Assembly (NCBI GenBank): GCA_040003205.1
Contig: JBDUDA010000042.1
Span: 1 to 15,510, forward strand
Length of the DNA stretch: 15,510 nucleotides
Direction: 5' to 3'
Origin: JALYIM01 sp040003205
GTDB taxonomy: Bacteria > Acidobacteriota > Terriglobia > Terriglobales > Acidobacteriaceae
Below the pieces are notes generated by a model, which was given only the letters and a program-made list of their open reading frames with translations, made no database searches and had not been told where the DNA came from. The position numbers were made by a program, and so were the translations under genes. How positions within the stretch are numbered: position 1 is the stretch's first letter; each line of letters opens with the position of its first letter. Below, piece by piece: positions 6,922 to 13,248 of the stretch.

Positions 6922-8136
6922 TTATTGCAGTACCACCTGATCGTTTTCTTTCAGGCCGCTGAGAACTTCCGTCTTGGCTCCGTTGGATATCCCGACGTTG
7001 ACCGCGACCTTCCGCTTTCCGTCTTTCTCTTTTGTGTCGGGTACCTCGACCGAGGCCTTCTTATCCTTGTCGTAGAGAATCGCTCCTTCAGGAATCTGCA
7101 GCACGTTCTTGTGCTCTTCCAGAATGATCTCGGCGTTGGCGGTCATCTCGGCCTTCAATTCGCCGCCCGGATTATTGATTGAGACCCGTACCTCGAAGGT
7201 GGTGACATTGTCTTTCTCAACTCCCATGGGCGAAATCTTGGTCACGACCCCGTTGAAAGTTTTGTCTTTAAATGACTCCACCTTGATGCGGGCCGGCTGT
7301 TTGAGATAAACGCGTCCGATATCGCTCTCATCGACTTTGCCTTTAACGTAAACCTGACTGGTATCGCCTAACGTCATAACCAGGGTGGCGGAAGAACCCA
7401 GTACCAGGATCGAGCTGACTGCGTCGCCCATCTCAACATTTCTGGAGAGAATTACGCCGTCAATCGGGGATTGAACGTCGGTGTAGCTGAGCTGCTCTTC
7501 GAGTTGCTGGAGGTTGGCTCGGCTTTGCGCAATTTGCGCCTGCGACTGCGCGATCTTGGACTTTAGAACAACGATCTGCGCTTTTGCGACGTTCTGCTTG
7601 TTGATACCCATCTTGTAGCCTTTGTCCGCGTCTTCGAGAGCGGATTGCGACACTACGCCATCCTTCGCCATCTGCACCGCGCGGTCATAACTGCTTTTCA
7701 ACATGGGGACATCGGGTGCTTCAGCGTCAACTTTGGCGCGCTCCCAGTCTGCCTCCGAGCTCTTCAGGTTCGCTTCCGCGGCTTGTAACGCAGCGCGCGA
7801 CTGGGCTACCTGCGCCTCAATCTCCTGTTTATCGAGTTGCGCGAGCAGTTGTCCCTTTCTCACCCGGTCACCCGCATCCACCAGCAGCTTCTTCACGATG
7901 CCGCTCGCCTTGGACTTCACCTCGACCTTGGTGATGGGCTCGACCTTACCGGTGGCTACAACACTCTTGGCTAGATCGCCCTTTTCCACTTTGCCGAGCT
8001 TGGTGGGATCAATCTTGGTGCCTCCGCGAGTGAACGCGTAAAGCGCACCCGCGAAAACCAGAATCACTGCTGCCACGATACTGATGATGATGATGCGTTT
8101 GCGTCGTTTCTTCTGTTCGCTAATACTGCCGTTCAC
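6922..8136 (-). CDS. Periplasmic adaptor (membrane fusion) subunit of an efflux system, MacA/HlyD type
   Basis: 404 residues. A basic N-terminus (KKRRKR) and one membrane helix (~14-35) anchor it in the inner membrane. The order is as in MacA/RND adaptors: first lipoyl half (~66-103, VEVKSKASGIVKKLLVDAGDRVRKGQ), a long alpha-helical hairpin rich in Gln/Ala (~104-217, including KIAQSQAQIAQSRANLQQLEEQL), second lipoyl half (DVQSPIDGVILSRNVEMGD, ~220-238), beta-barrel (~250-330) and membrane-proximal domain to the end. Such proteins bridge an inner-membrane pump and an outer-membrane channel. The length and the lack of RND-type hallmarks favour a MacA-like ABC partner, but no MacB-type or TolC-type gene is in the window. 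The start is GTG at 8136, with a perfect AGGAGG 5 bases upstream. The gene leads the minus-strand group with the DUF4097 protein and the SAM hydrolase. Confidence 0.88.
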   Translation of the reverse strand: MNGSISEQKKRRKRIIIISIVAAVILVFAGALYAFTRGGTKIDPTKLGKVEKGDLAKSVVATGKVEPITKVEVKSKASGIVKKLLVDAGDRVRKGQLLAQLDKQEIEAQVAQSRAALQAAEANLKSSEADWERAKVDAEAPDVPMLKSSYDRAVQMAKDGVVSQSALEDADKGYKMGINKQNVAKAQIVVLKSKIAQSQAQIAQSRANLQQLEEQLSYTDVQSPIDGVILSRNVEMGDAVSSILVLGSSATLVMTLGDTSQVYVKGKVDESDIGRVYLKQPARIKVESFKDKTFNGVVTKISPMGVEKDNVTTFEVRVSINNPGGELKAEMTANAEIILEEHKNVLQIPEGAILYDKDKKASVEVPDTKEKDGKRKVAVNVGISNGAKTEVLSGLKENDQVVLQ

Positions 8137-8141
8137 TTGCG

Positions 8142-8147
8142 CCTCCT
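8142..8147 (-). promoter_or_regulatory. Consensus ribosome binding site of the HlyD-type adaptor
   Basis: AGGAGG on the minus strand, 5 bases before the GTG start at 8136. It is the strongest Shine-Dalgarno in the window. Confidence 0.75.
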
Positions 8148-8383
8148 GTGGATGACTGCAACATCAAGCCCCGTGGTGTTTGTTACGAAAGCCCGTAGGA
8201 TTTTGTTCCCGGATCAAAACGTGGCCCACAGATAACGTCGAACATCTTTCGACTGTCAGTTAGACCGGGACCTCACGAAAAAGAAAGCAATATTGTTTAT
8301 TTTGAAGCCGGAAGCACCGGAAAACCGTGGGATAAGCAATTCTACCCTGCCGAACATTCCCAGAAAGCTCGGCAATGAAAGAA
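8148..8383. other. Non-coding part of the 8137-8555 gap
   Basis: Between the divergent adaptor and CNNM genes I find no supported gene. Small frames here (8293-8559 plus, 8256-8813 minus) run through the repeats or into the next gene and lack family motifs. A 12-base string AGTTAGACCGGG (8258-8269) also occurs at 4614-4625, close to copy B; its meaning is unclear. A promoter for the adaptor gene must lie here, but no convincing -35/-10 pair is visible. Confidence 0.4.
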
Positions 8384-8446
8384 AAGCAGGCTTCTGCACT
8401 CGCCGGTTGCTTCGCTTCGCGAAGCAACTGTCGACCGGGATGAAAG
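8384..8446 (-). repeat. Dispersed palindromic module, copy C
   Basis: Read on the minus strand it begins CTTTCATCCCGGTCGACAG and ends AGCCTGCTTTTC, matching copy A over almost its whole length. The core is a perfect 10-bp hairpin, GTTGCTTCGC (8406-8415) and GCGAAGCAAC (8419-8428), with a 3-base loop. It is divergent from copy D: their CTGTCATC-type ends point towards each other. Confidence 0.7.
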
Positions 8447-8486
8447 GTATGAGTTTTGAATTAACACCCCGCAAACCCCCGTGGTC

Positions 8487-8529
8487 TCTTCCCCGAGCGG
8501 AGCAAAGCGCTGTCGAGGAACCTGTTGTT
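8487..8529 (+). repeat. Dispersed palindromic module, copy D (decayed)
   Basis: Contains CGAGCGGAGCAAAGCG followed by TGTCGAGGAACCTGTTGT. It matches copies B and E, but the second hairpin arm is deleted and the CTGTCAT end has decayed. The 15-base GAGCGGAGCAAAGCG (8495-8509) is the exact reverse complement of 4582-4596 in copy B. It ends about 25 bases before the CNNM gene. Confidence 0.6.
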
Positions 8530-8540
8530 GTCTGGAATGT

Positions 8541-8546
8541 TAAAAT
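8541..8546 (+). promoter_or_regulatory. -10 box of a likely leaderless promoter for the CNNM-type gene
   Basis: TAAAAT ends 9 bases before the ATG at 8556. No Shine-Dalgarno lies between, so a leaderless or near-leaderless mRNA is inferred. The -35 region falls in decayed repeat copy D and is not recognisable. Confidence 0.4.
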
Positions 8547-8555
8547 TACCAATCC

Positions 8556-9932
8556 ATGATCGCTTTTGTGCTGCTCCGGGTATTCCTGGTTTTGCTCCTG
8601 GTCGCAGCCAACGCCTTTTTTGCCGCCGCCGAATTCGCCCTGGTCAGTCTGCGTGAGACCCGTATTCAGCAACTCATACAGGCGCGCAGGCTGGGGGCAC
8701 GCGTCGTCCTGAAACTTCACCGCAATTTGGATGAGGTCGTGAACGGCGTCCAACTCGGCGTCACAATTGTCAGCCTGACTCTGGGTTGGATTGGCGAACC
8801 CATCGTCGTCCATATCGTCGAAAGTTTTCCGGCGTTAAACCGCATACCCCACGCTGTCTACTACGCCCACGGAATCTCTATCGTTATTGCTTTTGCATTG
8901 ATCACCTGTATGCACGTGATCCTGGGAGAGCTTGTGCCAAAGTCTCTCGCCCTTCAGCGGGCAGAGCAGGTGGCGCTGGCAGTGGCGGCACCGATGGATG
9001 TCTTCCTGACGCTGTTTCGTCCACTGCTTTTCGTGATGAGCCGTGCCGCTGGCTCTGTGTTGCGCTTATTCGGATCGCGCAGGGTTCAGGAAGGACCGAT
9101 TCATTCTCCGGATGAACTTAAATTGATCGCCACTGCCAGCCGCCAGCTTGGCCAAATTCCTGAGTTTCAGGAAGAAATGATTCATCACGCACTTGAGCTG
9201 GAAAACATCACGGTACGCGAGGTGATGGTGCCGCGTCCCAGTATATTTTCACTCCCAGGGGACTGCACTGTCGAAGCGGCCCTGGACCGGGTGGTCGAAG
9301 AACAGCATTCGCGTATTCCTGTTTACGATCACCACAGTGGGCCCGAGCATATTATCGGCGTTTTATATGCGAAAGATTTAATGCGCTGGATGAAGTTGCG
9401 GCTCGCAGCGAATTCCACACCCCTGCGAACCAACCGGGTCACGGCCCTCACCATCAGCCAGATCATGCATGATGTGCTGGTTGTCCCCGAAACCAAGGTG
9501 CTCACAGAATTGCTTAAGGAATTCCGGGAACGAAAGCGGCACCTGGCGGTAGTGGTGGACGAGTACGGCTCGACTGCGGGGGTTATTACCGTAGAAGACA
9601 TCCTCGAGCAACTCGTGGGAGAGATTGAAGACGAATTCGATACCGCTCAGTTGCAGCCGTCAAGCCTGGAGGGCGATGCCACGCTGTTGCTGGATGGCTC
9701 AGTGAGCATTCGCGACCTGGAATCGCAATACGACGTGCCGCTGCCCAGAGATGCGGGCTTCGAAACCCTGGCAGGATTTGTGCTCGCCCGTCTCCAGAGA
9801 ATTCCCGCCGTCGGACAGTGGTTCGATTTTGAAGAGCGCCATTTCACAGTCGCTGAGATGGAGGGAAACCGCATTTCCAAGGTAAAAATCGAAACCTCAC
9901 ATCCCAAGGCGGCGGTACAAGCCGGAGACTAG
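8556..9932 (+). CDS. CNNM/CorC (HlyC) family membrane protein with CBS pair
   Basis: 458 residues. The N-terminal CNNM (DUF21) transmembrane domain (~1-185) begins with VLLRVFLVLLLVAANAFFAAAEFALVSLR and contains the family motif GELVPKS (124-130). Two CBS domains follow (~205-350), with VREVMVPRP, HSRIPVYD, GVLYAKDL, VVVDEYGSTAGVITVEDILE. A CorC_HlyC domain (~365-445, GFETLAGFVLARLQRIPAVG) closes it. Members move or sense divalent cations such as Mg2+/Co2+ at the inner membrane; CBS pairs usually bind adenine nucleotides. The old name haemolysin does not describe its function. Length and domain order are normal. Its stop is 8 bases before the DppB-type gene, so the three plus-strand genes may share a transcript, although their functions are not obviously linked. 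Confidence 0.92.
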   Translation: MIAFVLLRVFLVLLLVAANAFFAAAEFALVSLRETRIQQLIQARRLGARVVLKLHRNLDEVVNGVQLGVTIVSLTLGWIGEPIVVHIVESFPALNRIPHAVYYAHGISIVIAFALITCMHVILGELVPKSLALQRAEQVALAVAAPMDVFLTLFRPLLFVMSRAAGSVLRLFGSRRVQEGPIHSPDELKLIATASRQLGQIPEFQEEMIHHALELENITVREVMVPRPSIFSLPGDCTVEAALDRVVEEQHSRIPVYDHHSGPEHIIGVLYAKDLMRWMKLRLAANSTPLRTNRVTALTISQIMHDVLVVPETKVLTELLKEFRERKRHLAVVVDEYGSTAGVITVEDILEQLVGEIEDEFDTAQLQPSSLEGDATLLLDGSVSIRDLESQYDVPLPRDAGFETLAGFVLARLQRIPAVGQWFDFEERHFTVAEMEGNRISKVKIETSHPKAAVQAGD

Positions 9933-9940
9933 AGCAAACC

Positions 9941-10858
9941 ATGCTGCGATATCTCAGTCTCCGTGTGCTGTACACGCTTCCCGTTTTGTGGCTGGTGGTT
10001 TCGCTCGTCTTCCTGCTAATACATTTGGTGCCGGGCGATCCCATATTGCAAATGCTTGGGGAAGGCGCTCCCGCCACCGACGTGCAGGCCGCACGCCACG
10101 CCTATGGCTTGGATGCGCCTCTGGGCTCGCAATATCTCCACTATTGGAAAGGTGTGCTGCACGGAGATCTGGGTCCCTCGGTACGCTTCGCCCAACCCGT
10201 TAGCAGTCTATTAGTACAAAGATATCCGTACACTTTGGAACTTACGGTTGCCGCGCTGGTAGTGGCGATCTTGCTTTCGGTCCCCGCCGGAGTTCGCTCC
10301 GCTCAGCGCCGTAACCGCTGGGATGACCGCCTGCTGAGTGTGGTAAGTCTCTTTGGACTATCGTTTCCAAACTTTGCGCTCGGTCCGATACTGATCTTAT
10401 TTTTCGCGATCAAGTTGGGATGGCTTCCGGTCTCGGGCGCAGGCACGTTCGCGAATCTTGTGCTGCCTGCGATCACTATGGGAGGCGCGCTGGCCGCCAT
10501 CCTCACCAGAATGGTGCGCACTTCCATGTTGGAGGAACTGGGACAAGATTACATCCGCACCGCGCGCGCGAAAGGTTTGCCTGAGAACGTGGTCGTCTGT
10601 CGCCATGCGCTGAGGAATGCCATGATCCCCATCATCACGGTTTTAGGCTTGCAATTCGGAGCGCTGCTGGCGGGCGCGATCGTGACCGAAACAATTTTCT
10701 CCTGGCCTGGCATTGGACGCCTGACGATTCAAGCAATCGGCAATCGCGATTACTATCTGGTGCAAGGTTGCGTCCTCGCAATCGGACTGACTTACGTGGC
10801 CGTAAATTTCCTGACCGACTTTTTCTATTCGGTTGCGAATCCGCGAATCAGGCAATAA
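9941..10858 (+). CDS. DppB/OppB-type ABC transporter permease
   Basis: 305 residues, normal for the family. Typical features are the opening RYLSLRVLYTLPVLWLVVSLVFLLIHLVPGDPI, the periplasmic HYWKGVLHGDLGPS segment, about six membrane helices, and the EAA loop (205-222, IRTARAKGLPENVVVCRH) that docks to the ATPase. The C-terminal half has VTETIFSWPGIGRL and NRDYYLVQG. It forms a heterodimer with the DppC-type protein encoded immediately downstream for uptake of peptides or a related solute. The substrate cannot be read from permeases alone, and no binding protein or ATPase gene is in the window. The ATG at 9941 is preceded by GGAG, rather far away (13 bases). Confidence 0.9.
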   Translation: MLRYLSLRVLYTLPVLWLVVSLVFLLIHLVPGDPILQMLGEGAPATDVQAARHAYGLDAPLGSQYLHYWKGVLHGDLGPSVRFAQPVSSLLVQRYPYTLELTVAALVVAILLSVPAGVRSAQRRNRWDDRLLSVVSLFGLSFPNFALGPILILFFAIKLGWLPVSGAGTFANLVLPAITMGGALAAILTRMVRTSMLEELGQDYIRTARAKGLPENVVVCRHALRNAMIPIITVLGLQFGALLAGAIVTETIFSWPGIGRLTIQAIGNRDYYLVQGCVLAIGLTYVAVNFLTDFFYSVANPRIRQ

Positions 10859-10862
10859 GAAA

Positions 10863-11720
10863 ATGTCTACCGCCGCAATTTCATTTCGAAGGGTGGCCGG
10901 GCATAATCCGCTGGCAACTATAGGAATTGTTCTGGTCGCAATGTTTGTGATCTTCGCATTGTTCGCGCCCTGGATCGCGCCCCAGGATCCCGCTCACATA
11001 GACCTCCCGAACAGGCTGGCGCCACCGTCGGTTTCGCACTTCTGCGGCACAGACGAACTGGGACGCGACATTTTGTCGCGTCTGATCTTTGGAGCGCGTA
11101 TTTCGATGCTGGTCGGCAGTTGCGTCGTCGCCGCGTCCCTCGCGCTCGGACTCATCGTCGGCTCAGTCGCCGGCTATTACGGCGGCGGCATTGACCGCTT
11201 TGTGAACGTTGTCGTCATGAATGCATTCTTATCATTCCCTGGAATTCTGCTGGCGATAGCTTTCGTGGCCTTTCGAGGCCCGGGAATATTTAATCTAGTG
11301 CTCGCCCTCTCGCTCGGCGGCTGGGTAGGATACGCGCGCCTCGTTCGCGCTCAAGTTCTGGGTGCCAAAGAACGCGAATTTGTGGAGGCAGCACGAGCGC
11401 TGGGCGCAAGTGATCTGCGAATTATCGTGCGGCACATCCTGCCAAACATCATTCAACCAATCATCGTGCAGGCCGCAATCGGCATGGCGGGTGCCATCCT
11501 CGCCGAAGCCACCATGAGTTTCTTAGGACTGGGCGTGCCTCCGCCAACAGCAAGTTGGGGAGCTATGTTGAACGACGGTCGCGCCCATTTATTCGACGCG
11601 CCCCACCTGGTAATTTTTCCAGCGGCGGCAGTGATGTTAGCAGTGCTGTCGTTCAATTTTATTGGGGACGCATTGCGCGACGTATTGGACCCGCGCTCAA
11701 GGTTGGAAGCCGGACTGTGA
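10863..11720 (+). CDS. DppC/OppC-type ABC transporter permease
   Basis: 285 residues from the ATG at 10863, 4 bases after the DppB-type stop. Features: N-terminal helix with GIVLVAMFVIFALFAPWIAPQDP, the family block FCGTDELGRDILSRLIFGARISM, six helices, the EAA loop (FVEAARALGASDLRIIVRHILPN, ~173-195) and the end block TMSFLGLGVPPPTASWGAMLNDGR. A longer frame opens at a TTG at 10833 inside the upstream gene, but the family N-terminus and the lack of a ribosome binding site there favour the ATG. The ATG itself has only a weak purine run (AATAAGAAA), so translation is probably coupled to the upstream gene. It pairs with the DppB-type protein; ATPase and binding protein must be encoded elsewhere. 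Confidence 0.9.
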   Translation: MSTAAISFRRVAGHNPLATIGIVLVAMFVIFALFAPWIAPQDPAHIDLPNRLAPPSVSHFCGTDELGRDILSRLIFGARISMLVGSCVVAASLALGLIVGSVAGYYGGGIDRFVNVVVMNAFLSFPGILLAIAFVAFRGPGIFNLVLALSLGGWVGYARLVRAQVLGAKEREFVEAARALGASDLRIIVRHILPNIIQPIIVQAAIGMAGAILAEATMSFLGLGVPPPTASWGAMLNDGRAHLFDAPHLVIFPAAAVMLAVLSFNFIGDALRDVLDPRSRLEAGL

Positions 11721-11747
11721 ATTAAGCGAACTCCGCCCCACGAAACT

Positions 11748-11804
11748 CTGTCATCCCGAATCGCAGCAAAGCGACAACTTTGCGCAGTCGAGGGACCTGC
11801 TGTT
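11748..11804 (+). repeat. Dispersed palindromic module, copy E
   Basis: A single copy beginning CTGTCATCCCGA and ending GTCGAGGGACCTGCTGTT, with imperfect arms GCAAAGCG and ACTTTGCGC between. It lies 27 bases behind the DppC stop. It is the clearest match to copy B, in opposite orientation. Confidence 0.75.
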
Positions 11805-11894
11805 ATGCGCGCTCAGCAGCATTTGCCGCCACCGGGAACGAGCGAGGCGCATGTCGGCAATGCTCGCAAAGATGCGTATAGACACTGCCGTGGC

Positions 11895-11900
11895 TATAAT
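11895..11900 (+). promoter_or_regulatory. -10 box upstream of the PSD-like decarboxylase
   Basis: A perfect TATAAT. Transcription would start near 11907, leaving a leader of about 25 bases that holds the GGAG ribosome binding site. No good -35 is present at the 17-base position (ATGCGT). It rules out the TTG at 11900 as the start codon. Confidence 0.5.
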
Positions 11901-11921
11901 TGATCTCCACAAAAATCCTCC

Positions 11922-11925
11922 GGAG
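11922..11925 (+). promoter_or_regulatory. Ribosome binding site deciding the GTG start of the PSD-like gene
   Basis: GGAG, 7 bases before GTG at 11933. It supports this start over the in-frame TTG at 11900. Confidence 0.65.
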
Positions 11926-11932
11926 ACTAGCC

Positions 11933-13228
11933 GTGACTACCAAGCACCGGTACCAGCGTTGGACGGCCCCGCTAATAATCGGCTTTTTACTGTGCGCCGG
12001 CTGTACCGCGGCGGACACGCAGACGAGTCATGATGGGCCCGCGACACTTGAACTGAAGCGCATTGTTGCTGCCAATCCCGAACTCAGGCGCCTTCTTACT
12101 GCATCGATCGAGCGGGCAAAGCAGGTTAACCCCGACCGGCTCACGAATCCCGCACAGTCGCTCGAGCAATACTACGATTTCATTTCATGGGCCGAGCGGG
12201 CCATGCCCGGGAGTTTGCTCAAGGCCAAAGCGGATGCAACTCTTTACCAGCGCCTTGATCAGAGTCTCGCCTACCTCTACTTCGTTGCCGATCTACCGCT
12301 ACACGAGCTCGAGGGACGCGGGTACTTCAACAACTCACTTCAATACGTGCAGCCGTACAATTCGTGGCTGAAGACTTTCGTCCGATCGTGGGGCGCATTC
12401 CTCGATACTCCAGAGTCGTGGGACCAGGAGTACCTCCGGCTAGCGCAGGCTGACGGGACGTTCGGACTCAATCGGGGCTGGTACGAAGACCCATCGCACT
12501 GGAGAACCTTCAACCAATTTTTTGCGCGTCGTCTCAAGTCGGCTGACCAGCGTCCCATTGCCGCTCCCGCCGATGAGTCAATCGTAGTGTCTCCCGTGGA
12601 CGCTATCCCGGAGGGGGCATGGGCCATCGACAACGCTTCGCGAATGGTCGAGAAGGCGGGCATCCCAATAAAGACTGGGACGGTCCAATCCGTCGAGCAA
12701 TTGATCGGAGAGAAGAGTAAATACAAGGGCGCGTTCGCCTCGGGGACATTCACTCACGTGTTTCTCGACGTCGGCGACTATCACCACTATCACTTTCCGC
12801 TGAGCGGTGTGGTGAGGGAAGTAGCCATCATCCCAGGACAGGAACTTGCTGGCGGCAAGATCACTTGGGATTCCGCGCACGGGAGATATGCGTTCGACCC
12901 TTCATCGGTGGGCTGGCAGGCGCTTGAAACGCGGGGCTGCGTGATTCTCGAGACCGAACAATTCGGCTTAGTCGCGCTGTTGCCGATTGGGATGTCGCCG
13001 GTGAGCTCAGTAACCTTCGAGCCCACGTTGAAGGAGGGTGTGCGGGTCCGCAAAGGAGACATGATGGGACATTTTCTCTTCGGCGGCTCAGATTTCGTGA
13101 TCGTATTTCAAGCCGGAAATGCCTTCACGCTGGACGCGCCGCGGAATGACTCTCATCAGGCCTACTCGCATCTGCTGATGGGAGAACATCTGGGGCGGTT
13201 GCGGCGCGAGTCGGGCGCAGGACATTGA
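11933..13228 (+). CDS. PSD-family pyruvoyl decarboxylase, PsiD-like, with lipoprotein-like signal
   Basis: 431 residues from GTG 11933. Residues 1-24 form a leader: basic KHRYQR, hydrophobic APLIIGFLLCAG, then Cys24 in a loose lipobox (LCAGC). A helical N-terminal domain follows (~35-205), with the landmarks SWGAFLDTPES, a GWY turn and FNQFFARRLKSADQRPI. The PSD catalytic domain (~205-415) has SPVDA (Asp223), DYHHYHFPLSG (His284 and His287) and FLFGGSDF, where the usual LGST is GGS; self-cleavage between Gly385 and Ser386 would generate the pyruvoyl group. An acid/His/Ser set is thus present. The N-terminal domain plus FGGS end resembles the PSDC-PSD layout of fungal PsiD tryptophan decarboxylase (about 440 residues) more than bacterial Psd (about 220-320), so the substrate may be an amino acid rather than phosphatidylserine. 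That is inference. A -10 box stands upstream, and a secreted protein gene follows 20 bases after the stop. Confidence 0.82.
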   Translation: MTTKHRYQRWTAPLIIGFLLCAGCTAADTQTSHDGPATLELKRIVAANPELRRLLTASIERAKQVNPDRLTNPAQSLEQYYDFISWAERAMPGSLLKAKADATLYQRLDQSLAYLYFVADLPLHELEGRGYFNNSLQYVQPYNSWLKTFVRSWGAFLDTPESWDQEYLRLAQADGTFGLNRGWYEDPSHWRTFNQFFARRLKSADQRPIAAPADESIVVSPVDAIPEGAWAIDNASRMVEKAGIPIKTGTVQSVEQLIGEKSKYKGAFASGTFTHVFLDVGDYHHYHFPLSGVVREVAIIPGQELAGGKITWDSAHGRYAFDPSSVGWQALETRGCVILETEQFGLVALLPIGMSPVSSVTFEPTLKEGVRVRKGDMMGHFLFGGSDFVIVFQAGNAFTLDAPRNDSHQAYSHLLMGEHLGRLRRESGAGH

Positions 13229-13238
13229 TATCTCTGTC

Positions 13239-13242
13239 AGGG
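13239..13242 (+). promoter_or_regulatory. Ribosome binding site deciding the start of the DUF4440-lipocalin gene
   Basis: AGGG, 6 bases before ATG at 13249. It favours this start over the TTG at 13225, which overlaps the stop of the preceding gene. Confidence 0.5.
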
Positions 13243-13248
13243 TCGGTG

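Noticed and set aside
4614..8269. Shared 12-base string AGTTAGACCGGG at 4614-4625 and 8258-8269
   Set aside because: The flanks do not align and only two copies are seen; it may be chance or a very decayed relic of the repeat family.
4466..8529. CRISPR-like array from the repeated hairpins
   Set aside because: Copies are few, far apart, in both orientations and have no regular spacers or cas genes; they fit dispersed palindromic repeats.
8293..8559. 88-residue plus-strand open frame in the 8137-8555 gap
   Set aside because: It is made mostly of repeat sequence and has no ribosome binding site or conserved pattern.
8256..8813. 185-residue minus-strand open frame across the gap and the CNNM start
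   Set aside because: It runs through repeat modules C and D and over the start of the CNNM gene, with low-complexity content and no recognisable domain.
10833..10862. TTG at 10833 as start of the DppC-type gene
   Set aside because: It lies inside the preceding gene without a ribosome binding site; the family N-terminus starts at the ATG at 10863.
11900..11932. TTG at 11900 as start of the PSD-like gene
   Set aside because: It overlaps the TATAAT box and has no ribosome binding site, while GTG at 11933 has GGAG 7 bases upstream and directly begins a signal-like leader.
13225..13248. TTG at 13225 as start of the DUF4440-lipocalin gene
   Set aside because: It overlaps the stop of the preceding gene and has no Shine-Dalgarno; ATG at 13249 has AGGG at good distance and begins the leader.
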